Position numbers and translations under genes: made by a program. A DNA stretch of 64,000 bases from an uncultured Schumannella sp. (GTDB lineage Bacteria; Actinomycetota; Actinomycetes; Actinomycetales; Microbacteriaceae), in contig NZ_CAJQNT010000010.1 of the NCBI RefSeq assembly GCF_905479755.1, forward strand, positions 1 through 64,000, given 5' to 3'. This document shows positions 16,490 through 25,658 of the stretch, in pieces. The notes under the pieces were generated by a model. The model did no database searches and had not been told where the DNA came from. It worked only from the letters and a program-made list of their open reading frames with translations. The first letter of the stretch is position 1. Every line of letters starts with the position of its first letter.

Positions 16490-17119
16490 TTGGTTACCAA
16501 GTCTCAGGACCGTCGCAAGGTCCGCCTTTCTCGTGCGCTCGGCATCCCGCTGACGCCGAAGGCGGCCCGTTACCTCGAGAAGCGTCCCTACGCTCCGGGT
16601 GAGCACGGCCGCACCAAGCGCAAGGCCGACAGCGACTACGCCGTTCGTCTGCGCGAGAAGCAGCGTCTGCGCGAGCAGTACGGCATTCGCGAGAAGCAGC
16701 TTCGCATCGTCTTCAACGAGGCCCGCCGCACCCAGGGTCTGACCGGTGAGAACCTGGTCGAGCTGCTCGAGATGCGTCTCGACGCCCTCGTCCTGCGCGC
16801 CGGCTTCGCCCGCACCACCTCGCAGGCGCGTCAGTTCGTGACGCACCGCCACATCCTCGTTGACGGCAAGATCGTGGACCGCCCGTCGTTCCGCGTGAAG
16901 CCGGGCCAGGTCATCCACGTCAAGGAGCGCTCCGAGGGCACCGAGCCCTTCCAGGTCGCTGCCGCCGGTGGCCACGCCGAGGTTCTTCCCCCGGTTCCGG
17001 GCTACCTCGAGGTCGAGCTCGACAAGCTGCAGGCGCGCCTCGTGCGCCGCCCGAAGCGCGCCGAGGTTCCCGTGACGGCCGAAGTCCAGCTCGTCGTCGA
17101 GTACTACGCGGCTCGCTAG
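16490..17119 (+). CDS. rpsD: 30S ribosomal protein S4
   Basis: S4 is a primary assembly protein of the 30S subunit that binds the 5' domain of 16S rRNA. The predicted start is TTG 16490 (reading M-V-T-K-S-Q-D-R-R-K), 8 nt after GGAAGGA. This gives 209 residues, the usual length, and homologues begin near this point. Family strings are RALGIPLTPKAARYLEKRPY, GEHGRTKRKADSDYAVRLREKQ and the S4 RNA-binding domain (about 100-165) with MRLDALVLRAGFARTTSQARQFVTHRHILVDGK. The frame extends upstream through the leader, but that part has no S4 similarity. A strong terminator follows, so it is probably monocistronic. Confidence 0.96.
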   Translation: MVTKSQDRRKVRLSRALGIPLTPKAARYLEKRPYAPGEHGRTKRKADSDYAVRLREKQRLREQYGIREKQLRIVFNEARRTQGLTGENLVELLEMRLDALVLRAGFARTTSQARQFVTHRHILVDGKIVDRPSFRVKPGQVIHVKERSEGTEPFQVAAAGGHAEVLPPVPGYLEVELDKLQARLVRRPKRAEVPVTAEVQLVVEYYAAR

Positions 17120-17139
17120 ACCCGTCGTTTCGCGATTCC

Positions 17140-17171
17140 AGACGGCCCCGGGGTTTTCCTCGGGGCCGTCT
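17140..17171 (+). terminator. Intrinsic-type terminator after rpsD
   Basis: An 11-bp perfect stem, AGACGGCCCCG (17140-17150) with CGGGGCCGTCT (17161-17171), closes a 10-nt loop containing TTTT. It begins 21 bp after the rpsD stop. The following bases are only moderately T-rich, as is common for actinobacterial terminators. Confidence 0.8.
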
Positions 17172-17233
17172 CGTATTCCCGGCAGGGGATGCACAGCACC
17201 GGGGGAGCCTGCAACCGGGCCTCCGATGCCGAC

Positions 17234-17239
17234 TAGGCT
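17234..17239 (+). promoter_or_regulatory. -10 element for the 75-aa gene (and perhaps alaS)
   Basis: TAGGCT lies downstream of the rpsD terminator and 55 bp before the small gene, whose Shine-Dalgarno GGAAGGA is at 17279-17285. The candidate -35 (TGCAAC near 17210) is poor. Confidence 0.4.
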
Positions 17240-17294
17240 GGAGGGGCGGCGCCGTGTCCGGCGTCCGATCACTTCACCGGAAGGATTCGCTCTC

Positions 17295-17522
17295 ATGAAG
17301 AACGTTCTGCTGCTGATCGTTGGTGCCGCGGTGGGGTTCGTCGCGGCGCACCAGTTCTCGAAGACCCCGCAGGGTCAGGAGTTCTTCGCCGACGTCGACG
17401 CCAAGGCGAAGGACTTCGGCTCGGCCGTCGTCGACGGCTACAAGGCCCGCGAAGCCGAACTCCGCGAGGCCGTCGCGAACGCCGAAGAGGTCATCAACGA
17501 CCTCACCAACCGCACCAAGTAG
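17295..17522 (+). CDS. Small membrane-anchored protein, unknown function
   Basis: From ATG 17295 the product has 75 residues. It begins with a hydrophobic segment (about 3-18, NVLLLIVGAAVGFVAA), then an amphipathic, charged helix rich in Ala, Glu and Lys that would lie in the cytosol or along the membrane. The pattern resembles short YtxH-like or apolipoprotein-like helical proteins, but I cannot assign it to a family. A good Shine-Dalgarno (GGAAGGA) lies 9 nt before the ATG. The frame also opens at 17226, but that extension lacks a Shine-Dalgarno and looks non-coding. It lies between rpsD and alaS, 72 bp before alaS, and may be co-transcribed with it. Confidence 0.8.
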   Translation: MKNVLLLIVGAAVGFVAAHQFSKTPQGQEFFADVDAKAKDFGSAVVDGYKAREAELREAVANAEEVINDLTNRTK

Positions 17523-17594
17523 CGCCGCGCCGGCGCAGCGCCCCCGTCGTCACCCTCACCAACCCGGCACCGCTGTGCCCGTCAGGATCACCCC

Positions 17595-20252
17595 GTGCAG
17601 ACCGCTGAAATTCAACGCCGTTGGCTGACCTTCTTCGGAGAGCGCGACCACACGGTCGTGCCCTCGGCGTCGCTCGTGAGCGACGATCCGGCGCTCCTGT
17701 TCACGGTCGCGGGCATGGTCCCGTTCATCCCGTACTTCACCGGCGTCGTGCCGGCGCCGTACCCGCGTGCCACGAGCGTGCAGAAGTGCATTCGCACGCT
17801 TGACATCGAAGAGGTCGGCAAGACCACGCGCCACGGCACGTTCTTCCAGATGAACGGCAACTTCTCGTTCGGCGACTACTTCAAGGAACAGGCGATCGCC
17901 TACGCCTGGGAGCTGCTGACCAGTTCCGAGGCCGACGGCGGTCTCGGGTTCGCCGAGAAGGACCTCTGGGTCACCGTCTACGAGGACGATGACGAAGCCG
18001 CCGCGCTCTGGACCAAGATCGCAGGTCTGCCGGCGGAACGCATCCAGCGTCTCGGCCGTGCCGACAACTACTGGCACACCGGCCAGCCGGGCCCCGGCGG
18101 ACCGTGCTCGGAGATCTACTTCGACCGCGGTCCCGAATTCGGGCCCGAGGGCGGCCCGGCCGTTGACGATACGCGGTACATCGAGATCTGGAATCTCGTC
18201 TTCATGCAGTACCTGCTCACCGATGTGACCAGCAAGGTCGACTTCACGGTGCTCGGCGAACTGCCGAAGAAGAACATCGACACCGGCATGGGCATGGAGC
18301 GCGTCGCGTTCCTCAAGCAGGGCGTCGACAACATGTACGAGATCGACCAGGTGCGCCCGGTGCTCGATCGCGCCGCCGAAATCTCGGGCCGTCGCTACGG
18401 CGCCGACCACGATGACGACGTGCGGATGCGGGTCATCGCCGACCACGTGCGCTCGAGCCTCATGCTGATGACCGACGGCGTCACGCCCGGCAACGAGGGC
18501 CGCGGCTACATTCTGCGTCGCCTGATGCGCCGCGTGGTGCGCGCGATGCGCCTGCTCGGGGTCGACTCGACGAGCTTCCCGGAGCTGTTCGCCGCCTCGC
18601 GCGACGCGATGTCGCCGGCCTACCCGGATGTGGCCGAGCACTGGGAGCGCACCTCGCGTCTTGCGTTCGGCGAGGAGGAGACGTTCCTCCGCACGCTCGC
18701 CGGCGGCACCACGATCCTCGACACCGCCGTCGCCGACACCAAGAAGTCGGGCGGTGAGGCACTCCCCGGCGACACGGCGTTCCTGCTGCACGACACCTTC
18801 GGGTTCCCGATCGATTTGACTCTCGAGGTCGCCGAGGAGGCGGGCCTCACCGTCGACCGCGCGGCGTTCGACACGCTCATGCAGGAGCAGCGCCAGCGCG
18901 CGAAGGCCGACGCGAAGGCCAAGAAGGGCCAGATCGCCGACCTCTCGGTGTACTCCGACATCCGTGCCGAGGGCGAGACGGTCTTCACCGGCTACGAATA
19001 CCTCGAGACCGAGTCGCGCATCCTCGGCATTCTCGTCGGCGGGCAGCCGGTGCTGAAGGCGAGCGCGGGCGAGATCGCCGAGGTCATCCTCGCCGAGACC
19101 TCGCTGTATGCGGAGTCCGGCGGCCAGTCGGCCGACCAAGGCTCGATCGTCGGGAACGGCTTCGACCTCGAGGTGCTCGACGTGCAGAAGCCCGTCAAGG
19201 GCCTCATCAGTCACACCGTGCAGGTGCGCTCGGGTGAGGTCGCCGTCGACGACGCGGCGACGACGGTGGTGGATGCGGTCTACCGCCACGCGGCAGCGCA
19301 GGCGCACTCGGCCACCCACCTGATCCACGCGGCCCTGCGCGACACGCTCGGCCCCGACGCGCACCAGTCCGGATCCTTCAACAAGGCCGGCTACATGCGC
19401 CTCGACTTCTCGTGGAACCAGGCGCTCAGCCCGGCGACGCGCAGCGAGATCGAGGAGATCGCCAACAACGCGGTGCGCGACAACCTGGAGGTGACGACGC
19501 GCATCATGCCGCTCGATGAGGCGCGCAAGGCGGGCGCGATGGCGCTGTTCGGCGAAAAGTACGGCGAGACGGTGCGCATGGTCGATATCGGCGGACCGTG
19601 GTCGCGGGAGCTCTGCGCCGGTACGCACGTGCGTAGCTCGGCCGAGGTCGGCCTCGTCAACCTGGTCAGCGAGTCGAGTGTGGGGGCGACCAACCGTCGC
19701 GTGGAGGCACTCGTCGGTATCGACGCGTTCCGCGAACTTGCGGCCGAGCGCACCCTCGTCTCGCAACTGACGAGCGCACTCAAGACCCCGAAGGACCAGC
19801 TTCCGGGCCGCATCGAACAACTTGTCGCCGATCTCAAGGCGGCCGAGAAGAAGATCGCCGCGTTCGAGGCGCGGCAACTTGCGGGCCGGGTGCCGGCCCT
19901 CGCCGACGCGGCCTCACCGATCGGCAACGTAGTCGCCGTGGTCGAGGATCTCGGCGAGCTGAGCTCGGCCGACGAGGTGCGTTCGCTCGTCACGAGCGTG
20001 CGTGAGCGCCTGGCTGCGCAGCCGGCGGTCGTCGCCCTTGCGGCGCGCATCGATGGCAAGCCCGTCGTGATCGTCGCGACCACCCCGGCGGCGCGCGATG
20101 CGGGTGCGAAGGCGGGTGCCCTCGTCAAGGTCGCCGCGACCGAACTCGGCGGCGGCGGAGGCGGCAAGGACGACATGGCGCAAGGCGGCGGCGCGAACGC
20201 GGCGGCGATCCCGGCGGCTCTCGACGGCATCCGTCGCGCGCTGAAGGGCTAG
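17595..20252 (+). CDS. alaS: Alanyl-tRNA synthetase
   Basis: AlaRS charges tRNA-Ala and edits mischarged Ser and Gly. The 885 residues contain the class II catalytic core (RWLTFFGERDHTVVPSASLV near the N-terminus, motif 2 region HGTFFQMNGNFSFGDYFKEQ) and the tRNA-recognition domain. The editing domain has both zinc-binding halves, HSATH and C-A-G-T-H. A Gly-rich C-terminal oligomerisation domain follows (GGGGGGKDDMAQGGG near 850). The GTG start has AGGA about 7 nt upstream. It heads the row alaS-ruvX-mltG-aroE with 1-3 bp gaps or overlaps, a conserved actinobacterial arrangement. Confidence 0.98.
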   Translation: MQTAEIQRRWLTFFGERDHTVVPSASLVSDDPALLFTVAGMVPFIPYFTGVVPAPYPRATSVQKCIRTLDIEEVGKTTRHGTFFQMNGNFSFGDYFKEQAIAYAWELLTSSEADGGLGFAEKDLWVTVYEDDDEAAALWTKIAGLPAERIQRLGRADNYWHTGQPGPGGPCSEIYFDRGPEFGPEGGPAVDDTRYIEIWNLVFMQYLLTDVTSKVDFTVLGELPKKNIDTGMGMERVAFLKQGVDNMYEIDQVRPVLDRAAEISGRRYGADHDDDVRMRVIADHVRSSLMLMTDGVTPGNEGRGYILRRLMRRVVRAMRLLGVDSTSFPELFAASRDAMSPAYPDVAEHWERTSRLAFGEEETFLRTLAGGTTILDTAVADTKKSGGEALPGDTAFLLHDTFGFPIDLTLEVAEEAGLTVDRAAFDTLMQEQRQRAKADAKAKKGQIADLSVYSDIRAEGETVFTGYEYLETESRILGILVGGQPVLKASAGEIAEVILAETSLYAESGGQSADQGSIVGNGFDLEVLDVQKPVKGLISHTVQVRSGEVAVDDAATTVVDAVYRHAAAQAHSATHLIHAALRDTLGPDAHQSGSFNKAGYMRLDFSWNQALSPATRSEIEEIANNAVRDNLEVTTRIMPLDEARKAGAMALFGEKYGETVRMVDIGGPWSRELCAGTHVRSSAEVGLVNLVSESSVGATNRRVEALVGIDAFRELAAERTLVSQLTSALKTPKDQLPGRIEQLVADLKAAEKKIAAFEARQLAGRVPALADAASPIGNVVAVVEDLGELSSADEVRSLVTSVRERLAAQPAVVALAARIDGKPVVIVATTPAARDAGAKAGALVKVAATELGGGGGGKDDMAQGGGANAAAIPAALDGIRRALKG

Positions 20253-20253
20253 C

Positions 20254-20715
20254 GTGCGCCCGGGAGTCCGCCTCGGCGTCGACGTCGGCCGTGCCCGCGT
20301 CGGTGTGGCGGTCTGCGACCGCGACGGCCTGCTGGCAACGCCCGTCGTCTCGCACCCGCGCGGCAAGGACGACGAGGGGGCCTTCCGCGGCTTGATCGAG
20401 GAGTACTCGCCCGTTGAGATTGTCGTCGGACTGCCGTTGTCGCTCGCGGGCACGGATACGCCCTCGACGGCGGATGCGCGGGAGTTCGCGCACTGGCTGA
20501 CGACGCTCGGCGGGCCGCCGGTGCGCCTCGTTGATGAGCGGATGTCGACCGTGAGCGCTCAGCGCGGGCTGCACCAGGCCGGACGGAATACCCGCACCTC
20601 GCGCGCCGTGATCGACCAGGCGGCCGCTGTTATCATCCTGCAGAACGCCCTCGACTTCGAACGCTCGGCCGGTCGCCCGGCCGGGACTGCGGTCGCCCCT
20701 GACGAAGGACTCTGA
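20254..20715 (+). CDS. ruvX: Putative pre-16S rRNA nuclease / Holliday junction resolvase-like YqgF (RuvX)
   Basis: This 153-residue protein has the YqgF RNase H-like fold, with GVDVGRARVGVAVCDRDGLLATP at the N-terminus (metal-binding Asp in GVDVG), VVGLPLSLAG, VDERMSTVSA and the C-terminal VIDQAAAVIILQNAL. In E. coli YqgF matures the 16S 5' end. Related proteins have been studied as junction resolvases, so the name ruvX is conventional. The GTG start lies 1 bp after the alaS stop, implying coupling. Conserved acidic residues appear intact. Confidence 0.95.
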   Translation: MRPGVRLGVDVGRARVGVAVCDRDGLLATPVVSHPRGKDDEGAFRGLIEEYSPVEIVVGLPLSLAGTDTPSTADAREFAHWLTTLGGPPVRLVDERMSTVSAQRGLHQAGRNTRTSRAVIDQAAAVIILQNALDFERSAGRPAGTAVAPDEGL

Positions 20716-20718
20716 TTC

Positions 20719-21957
20719 GTGGCTCAAGAACCCAGCTGGGACGACATCTTCCGGCCGAGCGGGACTCCGGCGCCCGCAGCGCCCCGAGCTGTCGCGCCCG
20801 AGGCGCCGACTCCGGACTCCGCAGTGGGGTCGCGCCGCGCCGCCCGTGAGGCGGGCAGCCACGGGGGAGGGCGCGGACCTCGCAGGAAGCGCAACCTCTG
20901 GTGGCTCTGGGTCCTGATCGCGCTGCTCGCGATCGGCATCGGCGGTGCCGCGACGGTGTGGGTGCTGTACGAAGACAAGGTGCGCGAGGTGCTCGGCTGG
21001 GAACTGCCGAACGACTACGAGGGCTCGGGCAACGGCGTCGAGGTGACGATCGTCATCCAGAGCGGCGACATCGGGTCCGACGTCGCGCGCACCCTGAATG
21101 AGGCGGGGGTCACGATGACCTTCGACGCCTTCTACGACCTCTTGCTGACGCGCCCCGATGTCAGCTTCGAGCCCGGAAACTTCCTGCTCCAGGAGCAGAT
21201 GAGCGCCTCGTCGGCGCTCGACGCGCTGCTCGATCCGGCGAACAAGATCACCAATACCGTCACGATCCCGGAAGGCACCTCCTACGAAGACGCGCTCGCG
21301 CTGATCGGGTCGGCCACCGGGATCTCGGTGGATGAACTAATGGCGGCCGCCTCCGACCCGACGGTCTACGGGGTGCCGGCCGAGGCTCCGAACCTCGAGG
21401 GCTGGTTGTTCCCGGCTACCTATCCGCTCGATCCCGGCGTCACCGCCGAGGAGGTCATCCAGCGCCTCGTCGACGAGATGATGACGCGACTCGATGGGTT
21501 CGGCGTCGAGCCGGAAGACCGGCTCGAGGTGCTCATCAAAGCCTCGATCGTGCAGCGCGAGGCGGGCTCGAACATCGACGACTTCTACAAGGTCGCGCGG
21601 GTCTTCCAGAACCGTCTTGACCAGGGCTGGCGCCTCGAGTCCGATGCGACCGTCGCCTACGGCACCGGCAACACGCACACCGTCTGGACCACGGGCGAGG
21701 AGCGCGCGGACGCGAGCAATCTCTACAACACCTATGCCAACGACGGGCTTCCGATCGGGCCGATCGGTCTGCCCGGCGAGGCGGCGATCGAGTCCGTGTT
21801 GAACCCGGCCGAGGGCGACTGGATGTTCTTCGTTCCGATCAACCTGAAGACCGGTGAGACGGTGTTCTCGGAGACCGTGGCGCAGCACGAGGCCGCGGTC
21901 GCGCAGTTGCAGGCCTGGTGCCGCGCGAGCACGGAGAACGCGTCCTACTGTGCCTGA
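20719..21957 (+). CDS. mltG: Endolytic murein transglycosylase MltG
   Basis: MltG (YceG family) cleaves nascent glycan strands at the membrane and is thought to set glycan chain length. The 412-residue protein has a disordered Pro/Ala/Arg-rich cytosolic N-terminus (1-57), one TM helix (about 58-82, LWWLWVLIALLAIGIGGAA), a LysM-like subdomain and the catalytic YceG domain. That domain contains ASIVQREAGSNIDDFYKVARVFQNRL with the catalytic Glu, followed by LYNTYANDGLPIGPIGLPGEAAIESVLNPA. It starts 3 bp after ruvX and its stop overlaps aroE by 8 bp. The long cytosolic tail is usual for actinobacterial members. Confidence 0.95.
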   Translation: MAQEPSWDDIFRPSGTPAPAAPRAVAPEAPTPDSAVGSRRAAREAGSHGGGRGPRRKRNLWWLWVLIALLAIGIGGAATVWVLYEDKVREVLGWELPNDYEGSGNGVEVTIVIQSGDIGSDVARTLNEAGVTMTFDAFYDLLLTRPDVSFEPGNFLLQEQMSASSALDALLDPANKITNTVTIPEGTSYEDALALIGSATGISVDELMAAASDPTVYGVPAEAPNLEGWLFPATYPLDPGVTAEEVIQRLVDEMMTRLDGFGVEPEDRLEVLIKASIVQREAGSNIDDFYKVARVFQNRLDQGWRLESDATVAYGTGNTHTVWTTGEERADASNLYNTYANDGLPIGPIGLPGEAAIESVLNPAEGDWMFFVPINLKTGETVFSETVAQHEAAVAQLQAWCRASTENASYCA

Positions 21958-22789
21958 GTCGCCGCGGTCCCGTCTCGCGGTGCTGGGGTCGCCGATCGCG
22001 CACTCGAAGTCGCCCGCGCTGCACGCGGCGGCCTACGAGGTGCTCGGCCTCGACTGGAACTACGAGGCGATCGAACTGGATGCCGCGGAGCTTCCCGCGT
22101 TCGTCGAGGGCCTCGATGCCTCGTGGCGCGGTCTGTCGCTGACGATGCCGCACAAGCACGTCGTGCTGTCGGTGCTCGACGAGCGCGACCCGCTGGTCGA
22201 CCTGGTCGGTGCCGCGAACACGCTGCTGCTCGACGGCGGAGTGCGGCGCGGCTTCAACACCGACGTCGAGGGGATCGTGCGCGCGTTCCGGGACCACGGG
22301 GTGACCGAACTCGAGTCCGCCGACGTGCTCGGTGCCGGGGCGACCGCACAGAGCGCTCTCGTCGCGGCGCACCGGTTGGGCGCGCACACCGTTCGGGTCG
22401 CGGTGCGCGACCTGGACCGCGGTCGAGCGCTCCTGCCGCTCGCGGAACGACTCGACCTCGAGCTGACGCTCGTGCGTTTCGGCGAGCCTCGCGCGGCGGA
22501 CCTGCCCGACGCAGTCATCTCCACACTCCCCGGCGGAGCGGCCATCGATCACGAGTACTCCGCCGAGTTGCGCTCGCACGCGGTGCTGTTCGACGTCGCC
22601 TACGACCCATGGCCGAGTGCCCTCGCGGTCTCATGGGCCGAGGCATCCGGACGCGTCGTGAGCGGCCTCGAGATGCTCGTGAATCAGGCGGTGGCACAGG
22701 TGCGAATCTTCGTCTCGGGGAAGATGGAGACCGAACTTGACCTCGAAGACCAGGTCCGCGGTGCCATGCGGTCGGTCGTCGGCTTGTGA
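21950..22789 (+). CDS. aroE: Shikimate dehydrogenase
   Basis: AroE reduces 3-dehydroshikimate with NADPH, the fourth step of the shikimate pathway. The substrate-binding half has [20 protein letters not shown] and LSLTMPHK with the catalytic Lys. The nucleotide-binding half has [16 protein letters not shown], a variant of the usual GAGGA motif. The C-terminus contains [12 protein letters not shown]. Start GTG 21950 overlaps the mltG stop by 8 bp and gives the normal 279 residues. The longer in-frame extension is antiphase mltG sequence and is rejected. It opens the aroE-aroC-aroK-aroB row. Confidence 0.94.
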   Translation: MPESPRSRLAVLGSPIAHSKSPALHAAAYEVLGLDWNYEAIELDAAELPAFVEGLDASWRGLSLTMPHKHVVLSVLDERDPLVDLVGAANTLLLDGGVRRGFNTDVEGIVRAFRDHGVTELESADVLGAGATAQSALVAAHRLGAHTVRVAVRDLDRGRALLPLAERLDLELTLVRFGEPRAADLPDAVISTLPGGAAIDHEYSAELRSHAVLFDVAYDPWPSALAVSWAEASGRVVSGLEMLVNQAVAQVRIFVSGKMETELDLEDQVRGAMRSVVGL

Positions 22790-22808
22790 ACCTGGAAGAA
22801 TCGATCCC

Positions 22809-24014
22809 ATGCTTCGTTGGTTGACCGCCGGAGAGTCGCACGGCCCCGAACTCGTCGCGATTCTCGAAGGCATGCCCGCGGGCGTGCCGATCTCGCCCGA
22901 ACAGATCCAGGACGACCTCCAGCGTCGCAAGCTCGGCTATGGCCGCGGCGCGCGCATGAAGTTCGAACAGGACGAACTCTCGATCTCGGGCGGTATCCGT
23001 TTCGGCAAGACCGTCGGTGGCCCGGTCGCGCTGCGGGTGGGCAACACCGAGTGGCCGCGCTGGGTCGACGTCATGAGCGCAACCCCCGTGGACCCGGAGA
23101 CGCTGCCCAAGGGTCGCGGCGCCGCGCTCACGCGCCCGCGGCCGGGCCATGCCGACCTCGTCGGCATGCAGAAGTACGACTTCCCGGAGTCGCGCAACGT
23201 GCTCGAGCGCGCGAGCGCCCGTGAGACGGCGGCGCGCGTCGCGCTCGGCGCGGTTGCGCGCGCCTTCCTCGCCGAGCTGGGCGTGCGCCTGGTCGCGCAC
23301 ACCCTGTCGATCGAAACGGTGCGCGTGCCCGAGGGTGCCGCCCTGCCGACGCCCGACGACGTCGAGGCGCTCGACGCGGATCCGCTGCGCTGCTTCGACG
23401 CCGCCACGAGCGCCGAGATGGTCGCCCGCATCGATCGCGCCCACGACGACGGCGACACGCTCGGCGGCGTCGTCGAGGTGCTCGCCTACGGCCTGCCGCC
23501 GGGGCTCGGCAGCTACGTGCACTGGGACCGACGGCTGGATGCCCAACTCGCCGCCGCGATCATGGGAATCCAAGCGATCAAGGGCGTCGAGATCGGCGAC
23601 GGGTTCGAGACGACCCGCCGTCCCGGCTCGCAGGCGCACGACGAGATCGTCACCACCGGCGGCATGATCGGTCGGTTGAGCGATAAGGCCGGCGGCACCG
23701 AGGGTGGCATGTCCACGGGCACGCTCCTGCGCGTGCGCGCGGGGATGAAGCCGATCGCGACGGTCCCGCACGCCCTGCGCACCGTGGACGTCGCCACCGG
23801 CGAACAGGCGGCGGCGCACCACCAGCGCTCCGACGTCTGCGCGGTTCCCGCCGCGGGCGTCGTCGCCGAAGCTATGGTCGCCCTCGTGCTTGCCAACGCG
23901 ATGCTCGAGAAGTTCGGCGGGGACTCGATCGGCGAGACGCGCCGCAACCTCGACGCCTACCTGGCGGCCATTCCCGAGTCCTTGCGAACGGCCTCGGCGA
24001 CGGTCTTCGAGTGA
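22809..24014 (+). CDS. aroC: Chorismate synthase
   Basis: AroC converts EPSP to chorismate with reduced FMN, the last step of the common aromatic pathway. The 401-residue protein starts [21 protein letters not shown] at ATG 22809 with GGAAG 11 nt upstream. Family signatures include [45 protein letters not shown] with the conserved Arg and Ala residues, GGEGGMSTG-type string GTEGGMSTG, and [19 protein letters not shown]. The length suits the actinobacterial form. It overlaps aroK by 4 bp (GTGA). An upstream in-frame extension overlaps aroE and is not credible. Confidence 0.98.
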   Translation: MLRWLTAGESHGPELVAILEGMPAGVPISPEQIQDDLQRRKLGYGRGARMKFEQDELSISGGIRFGKTVGGPVALRVGNTEWPRWVDVMSATPVDPETLPKGRGAALTRPRPGHADLVGMQKYDFPESRNVLERASARETAARVALGAVARAFLAELGVRLVAHTLSIETVRVPEGAALPTPDDVEALDADPLRCFDAATSAEMVARIDRAHDDGDTLGGVVEVLAYGLPPGLGSYVHWDRRLDAQLAAAIMGIQAIKGVEIGDGFETTRRPGSQAHDEIVTTGGMIGRLSDKAGGTEGGMSTGTLLRVRAGMKPIATVPHALRTVDVATGEQAAAHHQRSDVCAVPAAGVVAEAMVALVLANAMLEKFGGDSIGETRRNLDAYLAAIPESLRTASATVFE

Positions 24015-24514
24015 ACGCGGCGCGTCCGGCGGCGGTGTTCATCGGCCCGATGGGGGCCGGCAAGTCGCGCATCGGCAAACGCGTCGCCAAGCTCCTCGGC
24101 GTCGGGTTCACCGACACCGACAAGGTTGTTGTCGCCGCGCACGGACCGATCGCCGAGATCTTCGAGACGCACGGCGAGGCGCACTTCCGGACTCTCGAAC
24201 GTGCGGCGGTCGCGGCGGCGATCGCGACCGACCACGTCGTCTCGCTGGGCGGTGGGGCGATTCTCGACTCCGACACGCAGGCCGAGCTGCGCGACCTCCC
24301 CGTCGTCTATCTGACGGTGACCGCCGAGTCCGTCGAGCCTCGGTTGACGGACGGCAGCCGCCCGCTGGTGAAGGACGGGATCGAGAGCTGGCAGCGGATC
24401 TTCGACGCCCGCCGCCCCATTTACGAACGGCTGGCGCACCTCACGGTCGCCACCGACGGCCGCCGCAACGACGAGATCGCCCAGGAGGTGGCCGAATGGC
24501 TGCGCACGAAGTAG
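24011..24514 (+). CDS. aroK: Shikimate kinase
   Basis: AroK phosphorylates shikimate with ATP. The 167-residue protein shows Walker [10 protein letters not shown] near residue 12-20, the shikimate-binding Asp in FTDTDKVV, the conserved Arg in the FRTLE string, and the SLGGGAIL loop. The lid/adenine region follows ([12 protein letters not shown]). The GTG start overlaps the aroC stop by 4 bp. Its last 19 bp overlap the aroB start, and the aroB ribosome binding site lies inside aroK. Confidence 0.97.
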   Translation: MNAARPAAVFIGPMGAGKSRIGKRVAKLLGVGFTDTDKVVVAAHGPIAEIFETHGEAHFRTLERAAVAAAIATDHVVSLGGGAILDSDTQAELRDLPVVYLTVTAESVEPRLTDGSRPLVKDGIESWQRIFDARRPIYERLAHLTVATDGRRNDEIAQEVAEWLRTK

Positions 24515-25584
24515 ACGCGACGACGATCCCGGTGGCGGGGACGCCGGGCTACGACGTGACGATCGGTCGGGGCCTGCTCGGCGCGCTCTCGACCCAGCTG
24601 GGCGCGGGGGTGGCGCGCGTGCTGATCGTGCACGCGCCGACGTTGGGCGCCCGAGCCGAGGCGCTACGCGAGCAGTTGTCGTCGCAGTACCAGGTCTACC
24701 TCGCCGAGATCCCGGATGCCGAGGGCGCCAAGCGCGTGGAAGTGGCGGCGTTCTGCTGGCAGATCATGGGCCAGACCGACTTCACCCGCTCCGACGTCGT
24801 CATCGGTCTCGGCGGCGGCGCGACGACGGATCTTGCCGGATTCGTGGCCGCCACCTGGTTGCGCGGCGTGGATGTCATCCAGATCCCGACCACGGTGCTC
24901 GGGATGGTGGATGCCGCGGTCGGCGGCAAGACCGGGATCAACACGGCCGAGGGCAAAAACCTGGTGGGGGCCTTTCATGCTCCCCGGGCGGTGCTGTGCG
25001 ACCTCGACCTGCTCGACGCCCTTCCCAAGAACGAGATCCTCGCGGGCTACGCCGAGGTGGTGAAGGCAGGCTTCATCGCCGAGCCGGAGATCCTCGACAT
25101 CGTCGAGGCCGATGTGGATGCGGCCACCGACCCGACCACGCCGGAGTTCCGGCGCTGCATCGAACTCGCCATCGGCGTGAAGGCATGCGTCGTGGGGGAG
25201 GACTTCACCGAGCAGGGCCTGCGCGAGATCCTGAACTACGGTCACACGCTCGGACACGCGATCGAGCACGCCGAGCGCTACCAGTGGCGGCACGGCGCCG
25301 CCGTCGCCATCGGCATGATGTTCGCCGCGGAGCTCTCCCGCCTCACCCGCTCGCTGAGTGACGACGAGGTGGATCGGCACCGCCGCATCCTGGAGTCGCT
25401 CAGCCTGCCGACGACGTACCCGGTGGGACGGTGGAAGACGCTGTACGCGACGATGCAGCGCGACAAGAAGGCGCGCGGGTCGATGCTGCGGTTCATCGTG
25501 CTCGACGGAATCGGGCGTCCGACGACGCTCAACGGCGCCGAAGAAGCGCTCCTCTTCACGGCGTATCAGGAGATCGCCGAGTAG
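24496..25584 (+). CDS. aroB: 3-dehydroquinate synthase
   Basis: AroB cyclises DAHP to 3-dehydroquinate using NAD and a divalent metal. From ATG 24496 the protein has 362 residues. Signatures are VVIGLGGGATTDLAGFVAATWLRG, IPTTVLGMVDAAVGGKTGIN, the metal-binding Glu in GYAEVVKAG, and the histidines of NYGHTLGHAIE and RHGAAVAIGM. AGGAGG (24483-24488) lies 7 nt before the ATG inside aroK. The frame is open far upstream through antiphase aroK, which I reject. It completes a tight aroE-C-K-B unit. The next aro gene, aroQ, is separated by a flavoenzyme gene. Confidence 0.97.
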   Translation: MAAHEVDATTIPVAGTPGYDVTIGRGLLGALSTQLGAGVARVLIVHAPTLGARAEALREQLSSQYQVYLAEIPDAEGAKRVEVAAFCWQIMGQTDFTRSDVVIGLGGGATTDLAGFVAATWLRGVDVIQIPTTVLGMVDAAVGGKTGINTAEGKNLVGAFHAPRAVLCDLDLLDALPKNEILAGYAEVVKAGFIAEPEILDIVEADVDAATDPTTPEFRRCIELAIGVKACVVGEDFTEQGLREILNYGHTLGHAIEHAERYQWRHGAAVAIGMMFAAELSRLTRSLSDDEVDRHRRILESLSLPTTYPVGRWKTLYATMQRDKKARGSMLRFIVLDGIGRPTTLNGAEEALLFTAYQEIAE

Positions 25585-25624
25585 TCGCGGCCCCTGCGCG
25601 ACCGAGGTGGAACGCGAGGTCTTC

Positions 25625-25652
25625 TTGACGTCGTCGGCGCGATGTCTACGCT
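25625..25652 (+). promoter_or_regulatory. Promoter of the FAD-oxidoreductase gene
   Basis: TTGACG (25625-25630), a 16-nt spacer, and TACGCT (25647-25652) form one of the clearest sigma-70-type promoters in the window. The ATG follows 6 nt after the -10, so the mRNA is probably leaderless. This separates the flavoenzyme from the aro operon transcriptionally. Confidence 0.7.
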
Positions 25653-25658
25653 GGCGGT

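Noticed and set aside
21854-21949. Upstream in-frame extensions of aroE, aroC, aroB, pyrC, carA, gmk, rsmB, trpE and others into the preceding gene
   Set aside because: These are antiphase readings of the upstream gene, rich in Arg/Ser, with no family similarity. Family-consistent starts with overlaps, Shine-Dalgarno sequences or -10 spacing exist downstream.
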